Positions 7,255 through 17,897 of a stretch of 64,000 nt of DNA are shown piece after piece. This stretch comes from Saprospiraceae bacterium. Lineage in GTDB: Bacteria; Bacteroidota; Bacteroidia; Chitinophagales; Saprospiraceae. The notes under the pieces are model-generated. The model worked only from the letters and a program-made list of their open reading frames with translations, was not told where the DNA came from and did not search any database. Every line of letters begins with the position of its first letter. The stretch's first letter is position 1. The stretch is from NCBI GenBank assembly GCA_016714785.1, contig JADKCC010000002.1:62001-126000 (forward strand). Reading direction: 5' to 3'. Both the position numbers and the translations under genes were made by a program.

Positions 7255-10130
7255 ATGACTATTTTTAATCAATTTAAGATTTTATTGCTTTTATTCATTT
7301 CCTTTAATGAATGTGTATTAGGTCAAAACAATGTTTTTGATTTTAAGAATTTAACTAATACTACTCCAGAGTTAAAAGAAACATTTAAGAAGAGCTCCAT
7401 TTTTGAGTTTGACTCACAATTACTGAGTGGATATCTATCAGCTAGTAGATCATTAGCCAATGAAGTAACTTTCAAAATAGATGATGAGAAAGAGTGGTCG
7501 TTTACACTCGAGCCTATTGAAATACTTACAGATGAAACTACTATTTACACATTATCCACAGCGGGAAAAATCAAAATTGAAGCTAGTCCAAATGTAAAAA
7601 CATATAAAGGATATTTTAAAGATGGGAGAGATGGTTATATAAGACTAACATTGAATGGGACATTTATGTACGGTCTCATTAAAGATGAAGAAAATGAATA
7701 CTTCATCGAGCCCCTAAAATATTACCAGAACGATTCAAAAAATAACACATTTGTTTTATACAACACAAAAGATATCAACCCTAAACACCAATCTAAAAAT
7801 TGCTTTAGGCCAAATTTTGAACCACAAAAATTAGATAAAGAAGCACATGGCAATACAAGATTAGGTAATTGTTACAAAGTTAAGTTGGCTATTCTAGCAG
7901 ATTATTTGATGTACACTGATCCTGCCCATAGTGGGCTAGATGCTGTAATAAATCATTTAGTTGGTGTCATGAATAATGTTCAGAGCAATTATGAATACAA
8001 TGGAAGTACTAATTTTGATGATGGCATAAATTTTGAGATAAGTGAAGTTGTCGTATCTATTTGCCCTACATGCGACCCATTGTCATCGACCCAAAATGCT
8101 ACTAACCTTTTGTCAGAATTTTCAAATTGGGTAGATATGAATGGGTTTTCGCACCCGTTTAATGCAGCACACTTTTGGTCAAACAGAGATTTTATTGGCT
8201 CAACAGTTGGGATGGCTTTTCAGTCTGGCAATTTATATTGTCAATCAAAAGCAAGGGCTGTACTAGAAGACTGGACTTCTACGGCAGCATTACTAAAGAC
8301 TATGGTAGCACATGAAGTCGGACACAATTTTAATGGAGTACACGATAGTGGAGCTGGACTAATACTCTCTCCCTCTGTTTCAGTAACAAATACTTGGAGT
8401 GCGAATTCGAAATCAACCATTAATACTCAAATAAGTACACAATCAACATGTTTACCTGCCTGTGGTCCCATAGTTTGTGATAGGGTGCTCGATATTACAG
8501 TTTCTAACATAACATCCGATGGTTTCACACTCGATTGGACACACACTACTGAAAACTTATACACTATAAAAATCAAAGAGGCTGGATCAACCACTTTTAT
8601 CCAAGAAATAACTACCATAAATAATCATTTAGAATTGACTCCTCCAGGGTTTGGAATTTGTAAACAATATGATGTTTTTATTTATAACAACTGTGGTGGT
8701 TCAGGATTGAGTGCTGTACAAAGGATATTTATGAAGGGCTTAACTGTACAAGGATGTGCAGAATTCAAGCCAGCTAAAAGTGCGGGATGGGTAGGAAATA
8801 CCTTTAGTTTCATTGATAATTCTATAAATGCGGTTTCTTGGTATTGGGATTTTGGCAATGGACAGACATCAACTATACAAAATCCTAGTGTTGTTTATAC
8901 TACTGCAGGAGTTTATACCGTTTCGCTTTCTGTCAATAATGGAATACATACCATCACCAAAGAAGAAATAATTAAAGTATTGCCAGATATTGCTCCGCCA
9001 TACTTTGAAAGTGATGGTGGAAATTTCGAATCTAATAATCTACACTTTGCTTCTGACATCATTGAAGGTCAAATAAATGTTTGGGAATTAGGTACATCTA
9101 ATTTTACATTACCTACATTACCGTCTTCACCACCGACAAAAGCATGGAAGTCCTTGCTTAATTCAAATATTCCACAAATCACACTGAAAAGTGGATTGTA
9201 CAGCCCAAGGTTTAATTTTACACAATATACAAATTATACCTTAAATTTTGACATAGGTATGCAAACATTGTTCTGCAATGGCCCTATTGCTGTTCAATTG
9301 CAATATTCCACAAATAATGGTACTACTTGGACAAGATTGGGTTCTACAACTGATGGCTTCTACAATGCTGGTCCTGGCTTGTTTTGTGAAATTGCTACCC
9401 AATTGTTTACTGATAAATATGGTTGGACACTTAATCAAAACTATGTAAGTAAAAGTATAGATGTCAGTTTTTTATCAGGTCAGAGTTCTGTGATATTCCG
9501 TTTTGTGGTTAGTATATCAGGTATCTTTAGTGGTGGATATGCTGTTGATGGTGTTTTGATTGATAATTTTGAAATCGTGACAGCTGGTTATATCCCTTTA
9601 GCATTAAATGTTACAAGTTTGTCAGGTAAAAAAATTGAAAACACATCTGTATTAAGTTGGAATGTTGACGACAAAAATGATATCCACACATTTCAAATAT
9701 TAAGAAGTAGTGATGGAAACAGTTTTATTGAAATTGGAAGGTTTGATGCCGAAAAAATATTGCTCAGTATAATTATATTGACAAAAACCCTATCCAATCC
9801 ACCAATTATTATAAAATAGTAGCCACTAACTTTGATGGTAAAGATCATCATTCAAATATTGTAAGGATATCTCATTCTCCAGAAGTAAGTTTTGTTATAT
9901 TTCCCAACCCAATATTTACAGACCAAAAGTTAAATTTTGATTTTGGTGAAAACAACATTGAAATTGCCAATATTAAAATTCTTGATATTTTGGGTAGGGA
10001 ATTGACAAATTTAAAATATGACTTTTCCCAAAAGCAAGATGAACTAAAAATATCACAACCAGGAATTTATATCATTCGAATAGAAACTGAATCTGGACAA
10101 ATATTTTCAAACAGAATTTTAGTTAAATAA
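7255..10130 (+). CDS. Secreted reprolysin-like metalloprotease with FN3, PKD and T9SS sorting domain (frameshifted)
   Basis: Signal peptide (~1-23), propeptide, then a metzincin-type zinc site HEVGHNFNGVHD at about residue 353. A fibronectin-III-like domain (~405-495) and a PKD domain (~505-575, WDFGNGQTS and GVYTVSLSV) follow, then a jelly-roll-like region. The open frame ends at 9819, but the next frame continues without a break from 9756 to 10130. It encodes a classic type IX secretion C-terminal domain (FPNPIFTDQ, DILGRELT, PGIYIIRIET). The shift lies in a run of six A at 9752-9757; one more A restores the frame. The usual Met-turn methionine appears as Leu (LILSPSVS). The product should be an extracellular protease. 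Confidence 0.75.
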
Positions 10131-10222
10131 ATTGTACTCAACCATTACTGTTTCACGCTAAAATATCCCGTTTCGTCAGAAAACATTAGGACAAATGCGC
10201 TTTTGATTGTTTCTTTGCTGCT

Positions 10223-10978
10223 ATGTACACAGCCATCATAATAGAAGACGAATACCCAGCAAGACTTCGATTGGAGCATTTACTAAGTTTTCACGGGCAG
10301 ACTATCAATCTTATTGGACAAGCAGATACTGGAAAGGCTGCTATAGATATGATTAATACCGTTCGGCCAGATGTTTTGTTCTTAGACATTCATTTGCCTG
10401 ACATGAATGGATTCGCTGTTTTGCAAGCGCTTGATTATCACCCAATGGTCATTTTTACAACTGCCTATGCTGAGTATGCAGTACAAGCATTTGAAGTTTT
10501 CTCTGTCGATTACTTGATTAAGCCTTTTGATAAGGACCGATTTAAAAAAGCCATAGATAAAATCAGTCAATTCAAACCTATTTCTTCAGCCCCAGATTAT
10601 GTAAAAATGGCCGCTCTATTTTTTGAATCTCAGCGCAAACCTAAACAAACGACTTTAGCTGTCAAATCTGGACACAAAATCCTATTAATTGATTATGATG
10701 ATATCACATATCTAAAAGCGGATGACAAATATGTGACTGTTTCTCTTCCAGATAATAAATCTTATTTATGTGAAAAACCTTTAGGCTCTTTGGAGGAAAT
10801 TCTTCCAGACAAATTTATGCGAATTCATCGATCTTATATCATTAACAAGACATGGATAGCTGAAATACATAGATATTTCAAAGGAAGACTAATGTTAGTC
10901 ATAGACGATAAGGAACGAACTACTGTGATCACATCTGAAAGCTATACAAATACTGTAAAATCATTGTTAGGAATATGA
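10223..10978 (+). CDS. LytTR-family response regulator
   Basis: Receiver domain at residues 1-115 with the acidic pocket (IIIEDE), phosphoacceptor Asp55 in FLDIHLPDMNG and Lys in LIKPFD. A LytTR DNA-binding domain (~150-250) contains DDITYLKADDKYVTVS and FMRIHRSYIINK. It belongs to the LytR/AlgR group normally paired with LytS-type kinases. Here it stands alone, 4.3 kb downstream of three such kinases on the same strand, and is their likeliest partner; that pairing is inference. Confidence 0.9.
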   Translation: MYTAIIIEDEYPARLRLEHLLSFHGQTINLIGQADTGKAAIDMINTVRPDVLFLDIHLPDMNGFAVLQALDYHPMVIFTTAYAEYAVQAFEVFSVDYLIKPFDKDRFKKAIDKISQFKPISSAPDYVKMAALFFESQRKPKQTTLAVKSGHKILLIDYDDITYLKADDKYVTVSLPDNKSYLCEKPLGSLEEILPDKFMRIHRSYIINKTWIAEIHRYFKGRLMLVIDDKERTTVITSESYTNTVKSLLGI

Positions 10979-11024
10979 TTAGCGATTGCTGTATTTCAAA
11001 CAATTATTTTATTTATTTTGGCAA

Positions 11025-13859
11025 TTAAATAAATTGCCCTGTAAAAGATTCTGGCACATTTTTTAGGTCCTCAGGTCTGCCTTCGAACAAAAGGTGTCCT
11101 CCATCTTTTCCTCCTGTAGGTCCAAGATCAATGACCCAGTCGGCGGCCCGTATGACATCCATATTGTGTTCAACAATCAATACAGTGTGTCCATTTTCCA
11201 CCAATGAGTTGAATGCATCCATCAGCTTATTGATATCATGAAAATGTAATCCTGTCGTAGGCTCATCAAATATAAAGAATATATTTTTTGACAAAAATTC
11301 TTTGGTCAAAAAACTTGCTAACTTTACTCTTTGTGCTTCACCGCCAGAAAGTGTGCTAGAAGATTGTCCGAGTTTTATATATCCTAAGCCAACATCAAAT
11401 AGTGGTTGTAATCTTGCTAAAATATTCTTTTTATTTTTGAAAAACTCCAGAGATTCTTCAATGGTCATGTCTAAGACTTCATAGATATTTTTATCTTGAT
11501 AGGTCACTTCCAGCACTTCTTTTTTAAACCTATGTCCATTGCATTCTTCACAAAGCAAGGTGACATCAGCCAAAAACTGCATTTCTACAGTAAGATAACC
11601 TTCACCTTTACAGTTCTCACATCGACCACCTTCTACATTAAAGGAGAAGTGTTTGGGTTCGTATCCCTTAATTTTTGACGCTTGCTGGTCTGAATATAGC
11701 TTCCTGATATCGTCATAAGCTTTGACATAAGTGACAGGATTTGATCTAGATGACTTACCTATCGGACTTTGACTTACCATCTCTACCATCTTGATATTTT
11801 TGGTGTCACCAGATATTTGGTCATGTTTACCGGGAGAGATCGCCACAGGGTCATTGATCATCATCTTTAGTGATGGATACAATATGTGTTTTACTAGACT
11901 GGTTTTACCTGACCCAGATACGCCTGTAACGACCGTCATCGCTTGCAATGGTATCGTTACATCTATATTTTTTAGATTATGTTGTCGCGCTCCTTTTATA
12001 TATATCTTCTGTTGGATTTTTCTCTTCTGCTCAGGATATTGAATTTTTCTAATTCCGGTCAGATATTCAGATGTTAGATTTTTTTGTTTCCCATCTATAA
12101 ATGTCGTGTACGGACCCGCAAAAACCAAATGACCACCATGTACACCTGCTTCGGGACCAATATCTACGATATAGTCAGCATTTCTGATGACCGCTTCTTC
12201 ATGTTCTATGACAACGACAGTATTGCCCAAATTTCTAAGCCTTTTGAGTACGGCTACCAACTTTTCAGTGTCTTTAGGGTGCAACCCTACGCTTGGCTCA
12301 TCTAGAATATACAATGAATTGGTCAAATTACTGCCGAGAGTACGGGTTAGATTGATACGCTGAGTTTCTCCTCCACTAAGGGTAGCAGCCAGTCTGTCCA
12401 ATGTTAGGTATCCTAATCCAATCTCTATCATCGTTCCCAACCTATTTTTCACTTCCGTCAATATCCTATCTGCTATTTTTTGATCATGTTCGCTCAAAGT
12501 CAACGAACCAAAGAAAAGCAGTAAATCGTCGATGGGGATATTGATCAATTGCGAAATGTTTTTATCTCCAACTTTTACATAGCTCGCTTCTTTGCGCAAT
12601 CTACCACCTTTACAAGCATTACACACCGTTTTGCCTCGATATCTCGACAGCATGACACGATTTTGGATCTTGTAAGCCCCTTCTTCTAGTTCTGCAAAAA
12701 AAGCATCGATCCCTTCAAAATATTTATTGCCAGTCCATAGTAATTCTTTTTGACTTTCTGTCAAATCTTTATAAGGTTTATGAATCGGAAAATCGAATTT
12801 GTCAGCATGTATGATCAGCTGATTTTGCCACAATTTTCCCTTCTCTCCACGCCAACAAGCGACTGCTTCTTGATAGATTGATAAACTTTCATCAGGGATC
12901 ACTTTATCTGGATCAATACCGAGCATCTTGCCATAACCTTCACATTTTGGACAAGCACCATAAGGGTTGTTATAGTTAAATAATTGGTGCGTAGGCTCGA
13001 GAAATGCAATTCCATCCAATTCAAAACGATTGTTGAAAGATACTTCTTCGCCATTGATGATGGAGATGATACACTCGCCTTCTGATTCTGAAAATGCAAC
13101 TAAAACCGAGTCTGCCACTCTTTTTCGGTTGTCTTCATCATCATTGACAACAAACCGATCGATCAAAATTTTTATATCTTCTTTGGTGTTCAATACTGAT
13201 TGTCCAATATCAATTGATTTTGATTCTTGAACATTTTCAATATCAATCATATCTCCATTCCATATAACCCGGCTATATCCTTTTTGCATCAAAAGGTCTA
13301 GTTCTTGACTAACTGTCCTGTCATGTCTTTTTTGTAATGGAATAAGCAATTGTATTTTTGTATCTGATGGGCAAGAAAAAATATAATTTACGACATCACT
13401 TACTTCATGTTTTTTTACTTGTAATCCAGAAATTGGAGATATGGTTTTTCCTATTCTGGCGTATAAAAGTCGTAGATAATCATAAATTTCAGTCAATGAT
13501 CCCACGGTGCTGCGTGCGTTGGATGTGCTAACTTTTTGCTCTATGGCGATGGCCGGACAGATGCCTTTGATATAATCTACTTCGGGCTTTTTCATACGAT
13601 CCAAAAACTGTCTGGCATAGGAAGATAAACTTTCTACGTATCTACGTTGACCTTCAGCATATAAGGTATCAATGATCAGTGATGACTTGCCCGATCCAGA
13701 AACACCTGTAACTACGACCAATTTATTTTTTGGTATGAAAAGCTCAATATCTTTTAGATTATTGGATCGAGCGCCTTTGATATGAATAAATTTGCGGAGT
13801 TCAGCTTTATTTTCTGCATCGCTGACAGATTTTGCTGGAGACAAGATCTCGTTTTCCAT
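11025..13859 (-). CDS. uvrA: Excinuclease ABC subunit A
   Basis: 944 residues, full length for UvrA, the DNA-damage sensor of nucleotide excision repair. Both ABC modules are present: Walker A GVSGSGKSS (N-terminal) and GVSGSGKTS (C-terminal), with signatures LSGGETQRI and LSGGEAQRV. The C-terminal zinc module is complete (CENCKGEGY...CEECNGHRF). In the N-terminal zinc module only the second Cys pair is present (GACPKCEGYG); the first CxxC pair expected before FxFNxPxGAC is missing. It may be a second UvrA-type paralog of the phylum. Transcribed alone, toward the response regulator. Confidence 0.9.
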   Translation of the reverse strand: MENEILSPAKSVSDAENKAELRKFIHIKGARSNNLKDIELFIPKNKLVVVTGVSGSGKSSLIIDTLYAEGQRRYVESLSSYARQFLDRMKKPEVDYIKGICPAIAIEQKVSTSNARSTVGSLTEIYDYLRLLYARIGKTISPISGLQVKKHEVSDVVNYIFSCPSDTKIQLLIPLQKRHDRTVSQELDLLMQKGYSRVIWNGDMIDIENVQESKSIDIGQSVLNTKEDIKILIDRFVVNDDEDNRKRVADSVLVAFSESEGECIISIINGEEVSFNNRFELDGIAFLEPTHQLFNYNNPYGACPKCEGYGKMLGIDPDKVIPDESLSIYQEAVACWRGEKGKLWQNQLIIHADKFDFPIHKPYKDLTESQKELLWTGNKYFEGIDAFFAELEEGAYKIQNRVMLSRYRGKTVCNACKGGRLRKEASYVKVGDKNISQLINIPIDDLLLFFGSLTLSEHDQKIADRILTEVKNRLGTMIEIGLGYLTLDRLAATLSGGETQRINLTRTLGSNLTNSLYILDEPSVGLHPKDTEKLVAVLKRLRNLGNTVVVIEHEEAVIRNADYIVDIGPEAGVHGGHLVFAGPYTTFIDGKQKNLTSEYLTGIRKIQYPEQKRKIQQKIYIKGARQHNLKNIDVTIPLQAMTVVTGVSGSGKTSLVKHILYPSLKMMINDPVAISPGKHDQISGDTKNIKMVEMVSQSPIGKSSRSNPVTYVKAYDDIRKLYSDQQASKIKGYEPKHFSFNVEGGRCENCKGEGYLTVEMQFLADVTLLCEECNGHRFKKEVLEVTYQDKNIYEVLDMTIEESLEFFKNKKNILARLQPLFDVGLGYIKLGQSSSTLSGGEAQRVKLASFLTKEFLSKNIFFIFDEPTTGLHFHDINKLMDAFNSLVENGHTVLIVEHNMDVIRAADWVIDLGPTGGKDGGHLLFEGRPEDLKNVPESFTGQFI

Positions 13860-14145
13860 TTATAATTTGCTAAGAATTTTTATAAAATATTAATATCCAA
13901 TGCATTATGTTATATCTGACATTTTGAAGATGAAATAACCTGACAAGATATTATTCATTGTATAAATATAATAATTGCAACAAAAGAAAGTTGTGAAAAA
14001 CAGTAATATTTATTCGGAGATGTATATCGTATTACCAATTAAGCTTTAAAAGCATGTAATCAGTTTAATTTTGTCCAATGATTCCTTTTTTTCAATCAAT
14101 TTGCTGACCTTTGCGTCATCTTAAGACCTTCAATAAATCTAATGA
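13860..14145. other. Divergent intergenic region between uvrA and purL
   Basis: 286 bp, AT-rich, must hold the promoters of both divergent genes. I see no well-spaced -33/-7 pair, repeat or RNA gene in it. Confidence 0.4.
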
Positions 14146-17100
14146 ATGATCCGTTTTTTTAGAACCGAGTCTCCTTCTATTTATGCCGTTAAAACATCGG
14201 CACAGTTATCAGATATTGATATTCAAAAACTAGTTTGGTTATTTGGAGAAGCGGAAGCTCTGAAAACTGAAAGTATTTATGATGTGTGTATTGGTCCGAG
14301 AGCTGCAATGGTCACACCGTGGAGTACCAATGCAGTAGAGATTACTCAAAATATGGGTATCGTAGGCATAGAAAGAATAGAAATGTTTGCCCCATCTAAT
14401 GCAAAAAGTAATTTTGACCCAATGCTACTGCAAAAGTATGAAAGACTTGATCAGGGAATATTTACGCTGAATACCCAACCTGAAGAGATCAAAGACATAG
14501 AAGATATTCGTGGTTATAATCACTCAGAAGGACTCGCACTCAGCGAAGACGAAGTCATATACTTAGAGAATTTAGCTAAAAGATTGGGGAGAAAATTGAC
14601 AGATTCTGAGGTTTTTGGTTTTTCACAAGTAAACTCTGAACATTGTAGGCATAAAATATTTAATGGACAATATATTATAGATGGTGTAGTAAAGTCAGAT
14701 AGCCTATTCGGATTGATCAAAAAAACATCTAAAGAAAATCCAAATGATATCGTTTCAGCTTATAAGGATAATGTGGCATTCGTTAAAGGGCCAAAAGTGA
14801 TCCAATTTGCCCCTGAATCGGGTGAAAAACCGTCTTTTTATCAAAAAAAATCATTTGATTCAGTATTATCTTTGAAAGCAGAAACACATAATTTCCCTAC
14901 TACAGTAGAGCCATTTAACGGTGCGGCAACAGGTTCAGGTGGAGAAATACGAGATAGATTGGCAGGAGGACAAGGTTCGTTGCCTTTAGCTGGGACGGCT
15001 GTTTATATGACGGCTTATTCCAGATTGGAAAAAACAAGACCTTGGGAACAAAAAGTAGTGGAAAGAAAATGGCTTTATCAAACTCCCATGGATATTCTCA
15101 TCAAAGCGTCCAATGGCGCCTCGGATTTTGGCAATAAATTTGGTCAACCACTGATATCAGGCTCAATTCTCACTTTTGAACATGAGGAAGATGCGCAAAT
15201 ATTAGGTTTTGATAAAGTCATTATGTTGGCAGGAGGCATTGGTTATGGTAAAGCAGATCAAGCACAAAAACACGAACCACAAACAGGAGATCAAGTTATC
15301 GTCTTAGGTGGTGATAATTACCGTATTGGAATGGGAGGAGCCGCTGTTTCTTCGGCAGATACTGGTGCTTTTGGCACTGGCATCACTCTCAATGCCATAC
15401 AGAGATCCAATCCAGAGATGCAGAAGAGAGTAGCTAATGCCATACGCGCTTTGGTGGAAAGTGACCATAATCCTATCGTATCTATTCATGATCATGGTGC
15501 AGGCGGACATCTAAATTGCCTTTCGGAATTGGTAGAAGCAACGGGAGGTACCATCAATCTCGATGCATTACCCATTGGAGACCCTACACTTTCTGCCAAA
15601 GAAATCATAGGTAATGAATCTCAGGAAAGAATGGGTTTGGTCATTGCCAAGGACAATGTTGAACTATTAAAAAATATAGCTGAAAGAGAAAGAGCACCAT
15701 TTTATAAAGTAGGTGAAATAACTGGAGATCACAGATTTACTTTTGTTTCCGAAAAAACGGGGCAAAAACCCATGGACTTTGCTATGAGCGATATGTTTGG
15801 CTCTAGTCCGAAGATGGTCATCAAAGATCAAACGCCAACAAAAACATATTCAGAATTAGAATACGATGTCAACCAATTTGAAGCATATTTAGCTCAAGTA
15901 TTACAACTAGAAGCTGTAGCATGTAAGGATTGGCTTACTAACAAGGTAGATAGATGTGTCGGAGGAAGAGTAGCAAAACAACAATGTACAGGGCCTTTAC
16001 AATTACCACTAAATAATTGTGGTGTTATGTCGCTCGACTACGAAAGTAATCAAGGTATCGCAACTTCTATTGGGCATTCGCCGGTCAGCGGATTGATAGA
16101 TCCTGTAGCCGGAAGCCGTAATAGTATCGCTGAGGCATTGACCAATATCATCTGGGCACCGATAAAAGACGGTCTCTCAGGCGTAACGCTTTCAGCCAAT
16201 TGGATGTGGGCATGTAAAAATCCTGGTGAAGATGCAAGATTATATGCAGCAGTAGAAGCTTGTTCCGATTTTGCAATCGAGTTAGGTATCAATATTCCTA
16301 CAGGTAAGGATTCTTTATCCATGAAACAAAAATATGCGGATAAAGAAGTAATCGCACCAGGTACCGTCATAATAAGTGCAGCTGGACATTGTACAGATAT
16401 TCGCAAGATCATAGAACCAACACTAAAGTCAACTGGCGGAAATATTTATTATATCAATATGTCGTTTGCTTCGTTGGCCTTAGGAGGATCTTCCTTTGCT
16501 CAAGTACAAGGTAAAGTAGGAAAAAACCCATCAAATGTCGGTGATAGTGCCTCATTTAAAAGTGCATTTAATACAATACAAACACTGATAAATGGTGGTC
16601 ACATCGTAGCTGGTCATGATATTGGGAGCGGAGGACTGATAACGTCATTATTAGAAATGAATTTTGCAGACCCAAAAGCAGGAGCCAATTTTGATTTGAC
16701 TTCTTTGGGAGAGAATGATACCATAAAGCTACTTTTTTCTGAAAACGTAGGTATTGTTTTTCAATCAAAGTCGGGTAGCGAATTCATCATAGAAGATATA
16801 TTTAGAACATCTTCAATTTTATGTCACAAAATCGGAGTTTACCAAGAAGGAGGTATAGTTAATATTCAAAACAACGTCAACCAATATACGTTAAATGTCG
16901 GTAAATGGAGAGATATTTGGTACAAGACTTCGTATTTGTTGGATACTAAACAATCTGGTGAAGTTAAGGCCAAAGAAAGATACGATAATTATAAAAATCA
17001 GCCATTAGATTTTGTATTACCTCGTCATTTTACAGGCAAAAGGCCAGAAATCAAACCTGGTAAAAGAATTAAAGCAGCTGTAATACGTGAGAAAGGCAGT

Positions 17101-17811
17101 AACTCTGAACGAGAATTGGCCAATGCGTTATATCTCGCAGGTTTTGATGTGAAAGATGTCCATACGACCGATTTGATATCAGGTAGAGAAACGCTAGAAG
17201 ACATCCAATTTATAGGAGCAGTTGGTGGCTTTTCTAATTCTGATGTCTTGGGTTCGGCCAAAGGTTGGGCCGGCGCTCTTAAATATAATGAAAGAGCCAA
17301 TCAAGCATTAATGCGTTTTTTCTCCCGTCCGGATACACTTTCTGTTGGCATTTGCAATGGATGTCAGCTCTTCATAGAGTTGGGTTTGATCCATCCTGAT
17401 CATGATCTCAAGCCCAAAATGCACTTCAATGATTCGCACAAACATGAAAGTGGATTTACGTCTGTCATCATTCAAGAAAATAAGTCAGTAATGTTGTCCA
17501 CGTTGACAGGTTCAAAATTGGGCGTTTGGATTTCTCATGGTGAAGGTAAGTTTTTATTACCTAAAGAAGAGTCGGCTTATCAGATAGTGGCAAAATATGG
17601 TTATGATACCTATCCTGCTAATCCAAATGGATCAGATTTTAATACTGCAATGGTGTGTAGCGAAGACGGAAGACATTTGGTAATGATGCCACACATAGAG
17701 CGCTCTATATTCCAATGGAATTGGGCAAACTATCCTGAAGGAAGACAAGACGAAGTATCTCCTTGGGCTGAAGCTTTTGTGAATGCTAGGATATGGTTGG
17801 AAGGAAAGTAG
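14146..17811 (+). CDS. purL: Phosphoribosylformylglycinamidine synthase (large single-chain type)
   Basis: 1221 residues, the fused form that carries synthetase and glutaminase in one chain, for the fourth step of purine synthesis (FGAR to FGAM, glutamine and ATP dependent). The PurL signature SQVNSEHCRHKIFNG is near residue 160. ATP-binding motifs KAETHNFPTTVEPFNGAATG and the AIRS-type Gly-rich segments follow. The C-terminal class I glutaminase has its nucleophile in GICNGCQ (about Cys1070), with GVWISHGEGKF and MMPHIERS later. Start ATG 14146 is the only good candidate; an out-of-frame ATG lies at 14142. Confidence 0.95.
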   Translation: MIRFFRTESPSIYAVKTSAQLSDIDIQKLVWLFGEAEALKTESIYDVCIGPRAAMVTPWSTNAVEITQNMGIVGIERIEMFAPSNAKSNFDPMLLQKYERLDQGIFTLNTQPEEIKDIEDIRGYNHSEGLALSEDEVIYLENLAKRLGRKLTDSEVFGFSQVNSEHCRHKIFNGQYIIDGVVKSDSLFGLIKKTSKENPNDIVSAYKDNVAFVKGPKVIQFAPESGEKPSFYQKKSFDSVLSLKAETHNFPTTVEPFNGAATGSGGEIRDRLAGGQGSLPLAGTAVYMTAYSRLEKTRPWEQKVVERKWLYQTPMDILIKASNGASDFGNKFGQPLISGSILTFEHEEDAQILGFDKVIMLAGGIGYGKADQAQKHEPQTGDQVIVLGGDNYRIGMGGAAVSSADTGAFGTGITLNAIQRSNPEMQKRVANAIRALVESDHNPIVSIHDHGAGGHLNCLSELVEATGGTINLDALPIGDPTLSAKEIIGNESQERMGLVIAKDNVELLKNIAERERAPFYKVGEITGDHRFTFVSEKTGQKPMDFAMSDMFGSSPKMVIKDQTPTKTYSELEYDVNQFEAYLAQVLQLEAVACKDWLTNKVDRCVGGRVAKQQCTGPLQLPLNNCGVMSLDYESNQGIATSIGHSPVSGLIDPVAGSRNSIAEALTNIIWAPIKDGLSGVTLSANWMWACKNPGEDARLYAAVEACSDFAIELGINIPTGKDSLSMKQKYADKEVIAPGTVIISAAGHCTDIRKIIEPTLKSTGGNIYYINMSFASLALGGSSFAQVQGKVGKNPSNVGDSASFKSAFNTIQTLINGGHIVAGHDIGSGGLITSLLEMNFADPKAGANFDLTSLGENDTIKLLFSENVGIVFQSKSGSEFIIEDIFRTSSILCHKIGVYQEGGIVNIQNNVNQYTLNVGKWRDIWYKTSYLLDTKQSGEVKAKERYDNYKNQPLDFVLPRHFTGKRPEIKPGKRIKAAVIREKGSNSERELANALYLAGFDVKDVHTTDLISGRETLEDIQFIGAVGGFSNSDVLGSAKGWAGALKYNERANQALMRFFSRPDTLSVGICNGCQLFIELGLIHPDHDLKPKMHFNDSHKHESGFTSVIIQENKSVMLSTLTGSKLGVWISHGEGKFLLPKEESAYQIVAKYGYDTYPANPNGSDFNTAMVCSEDGRHLVMMPHIERSIFQWNWANYPEGRQDEVSPWAEAFVNARIWLEGK

Positions 17812-17897
17812 GAAAGGGTACTTGCTTATATATTGATTTAATATGAAAACATTTCTACTCAAATATTATTACTTGAGCAAGATTATAATTAGCAAGT

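Noticed and set aside
12084..12305. Open frames opposite uvrA
   Set aside because: Shadows of a highly conserved coding strand; no motifs of their own.
16050..16412. 120-codon open frame opposite purL
   Set aside because: Antisense shadow of conserved PurL sequence.
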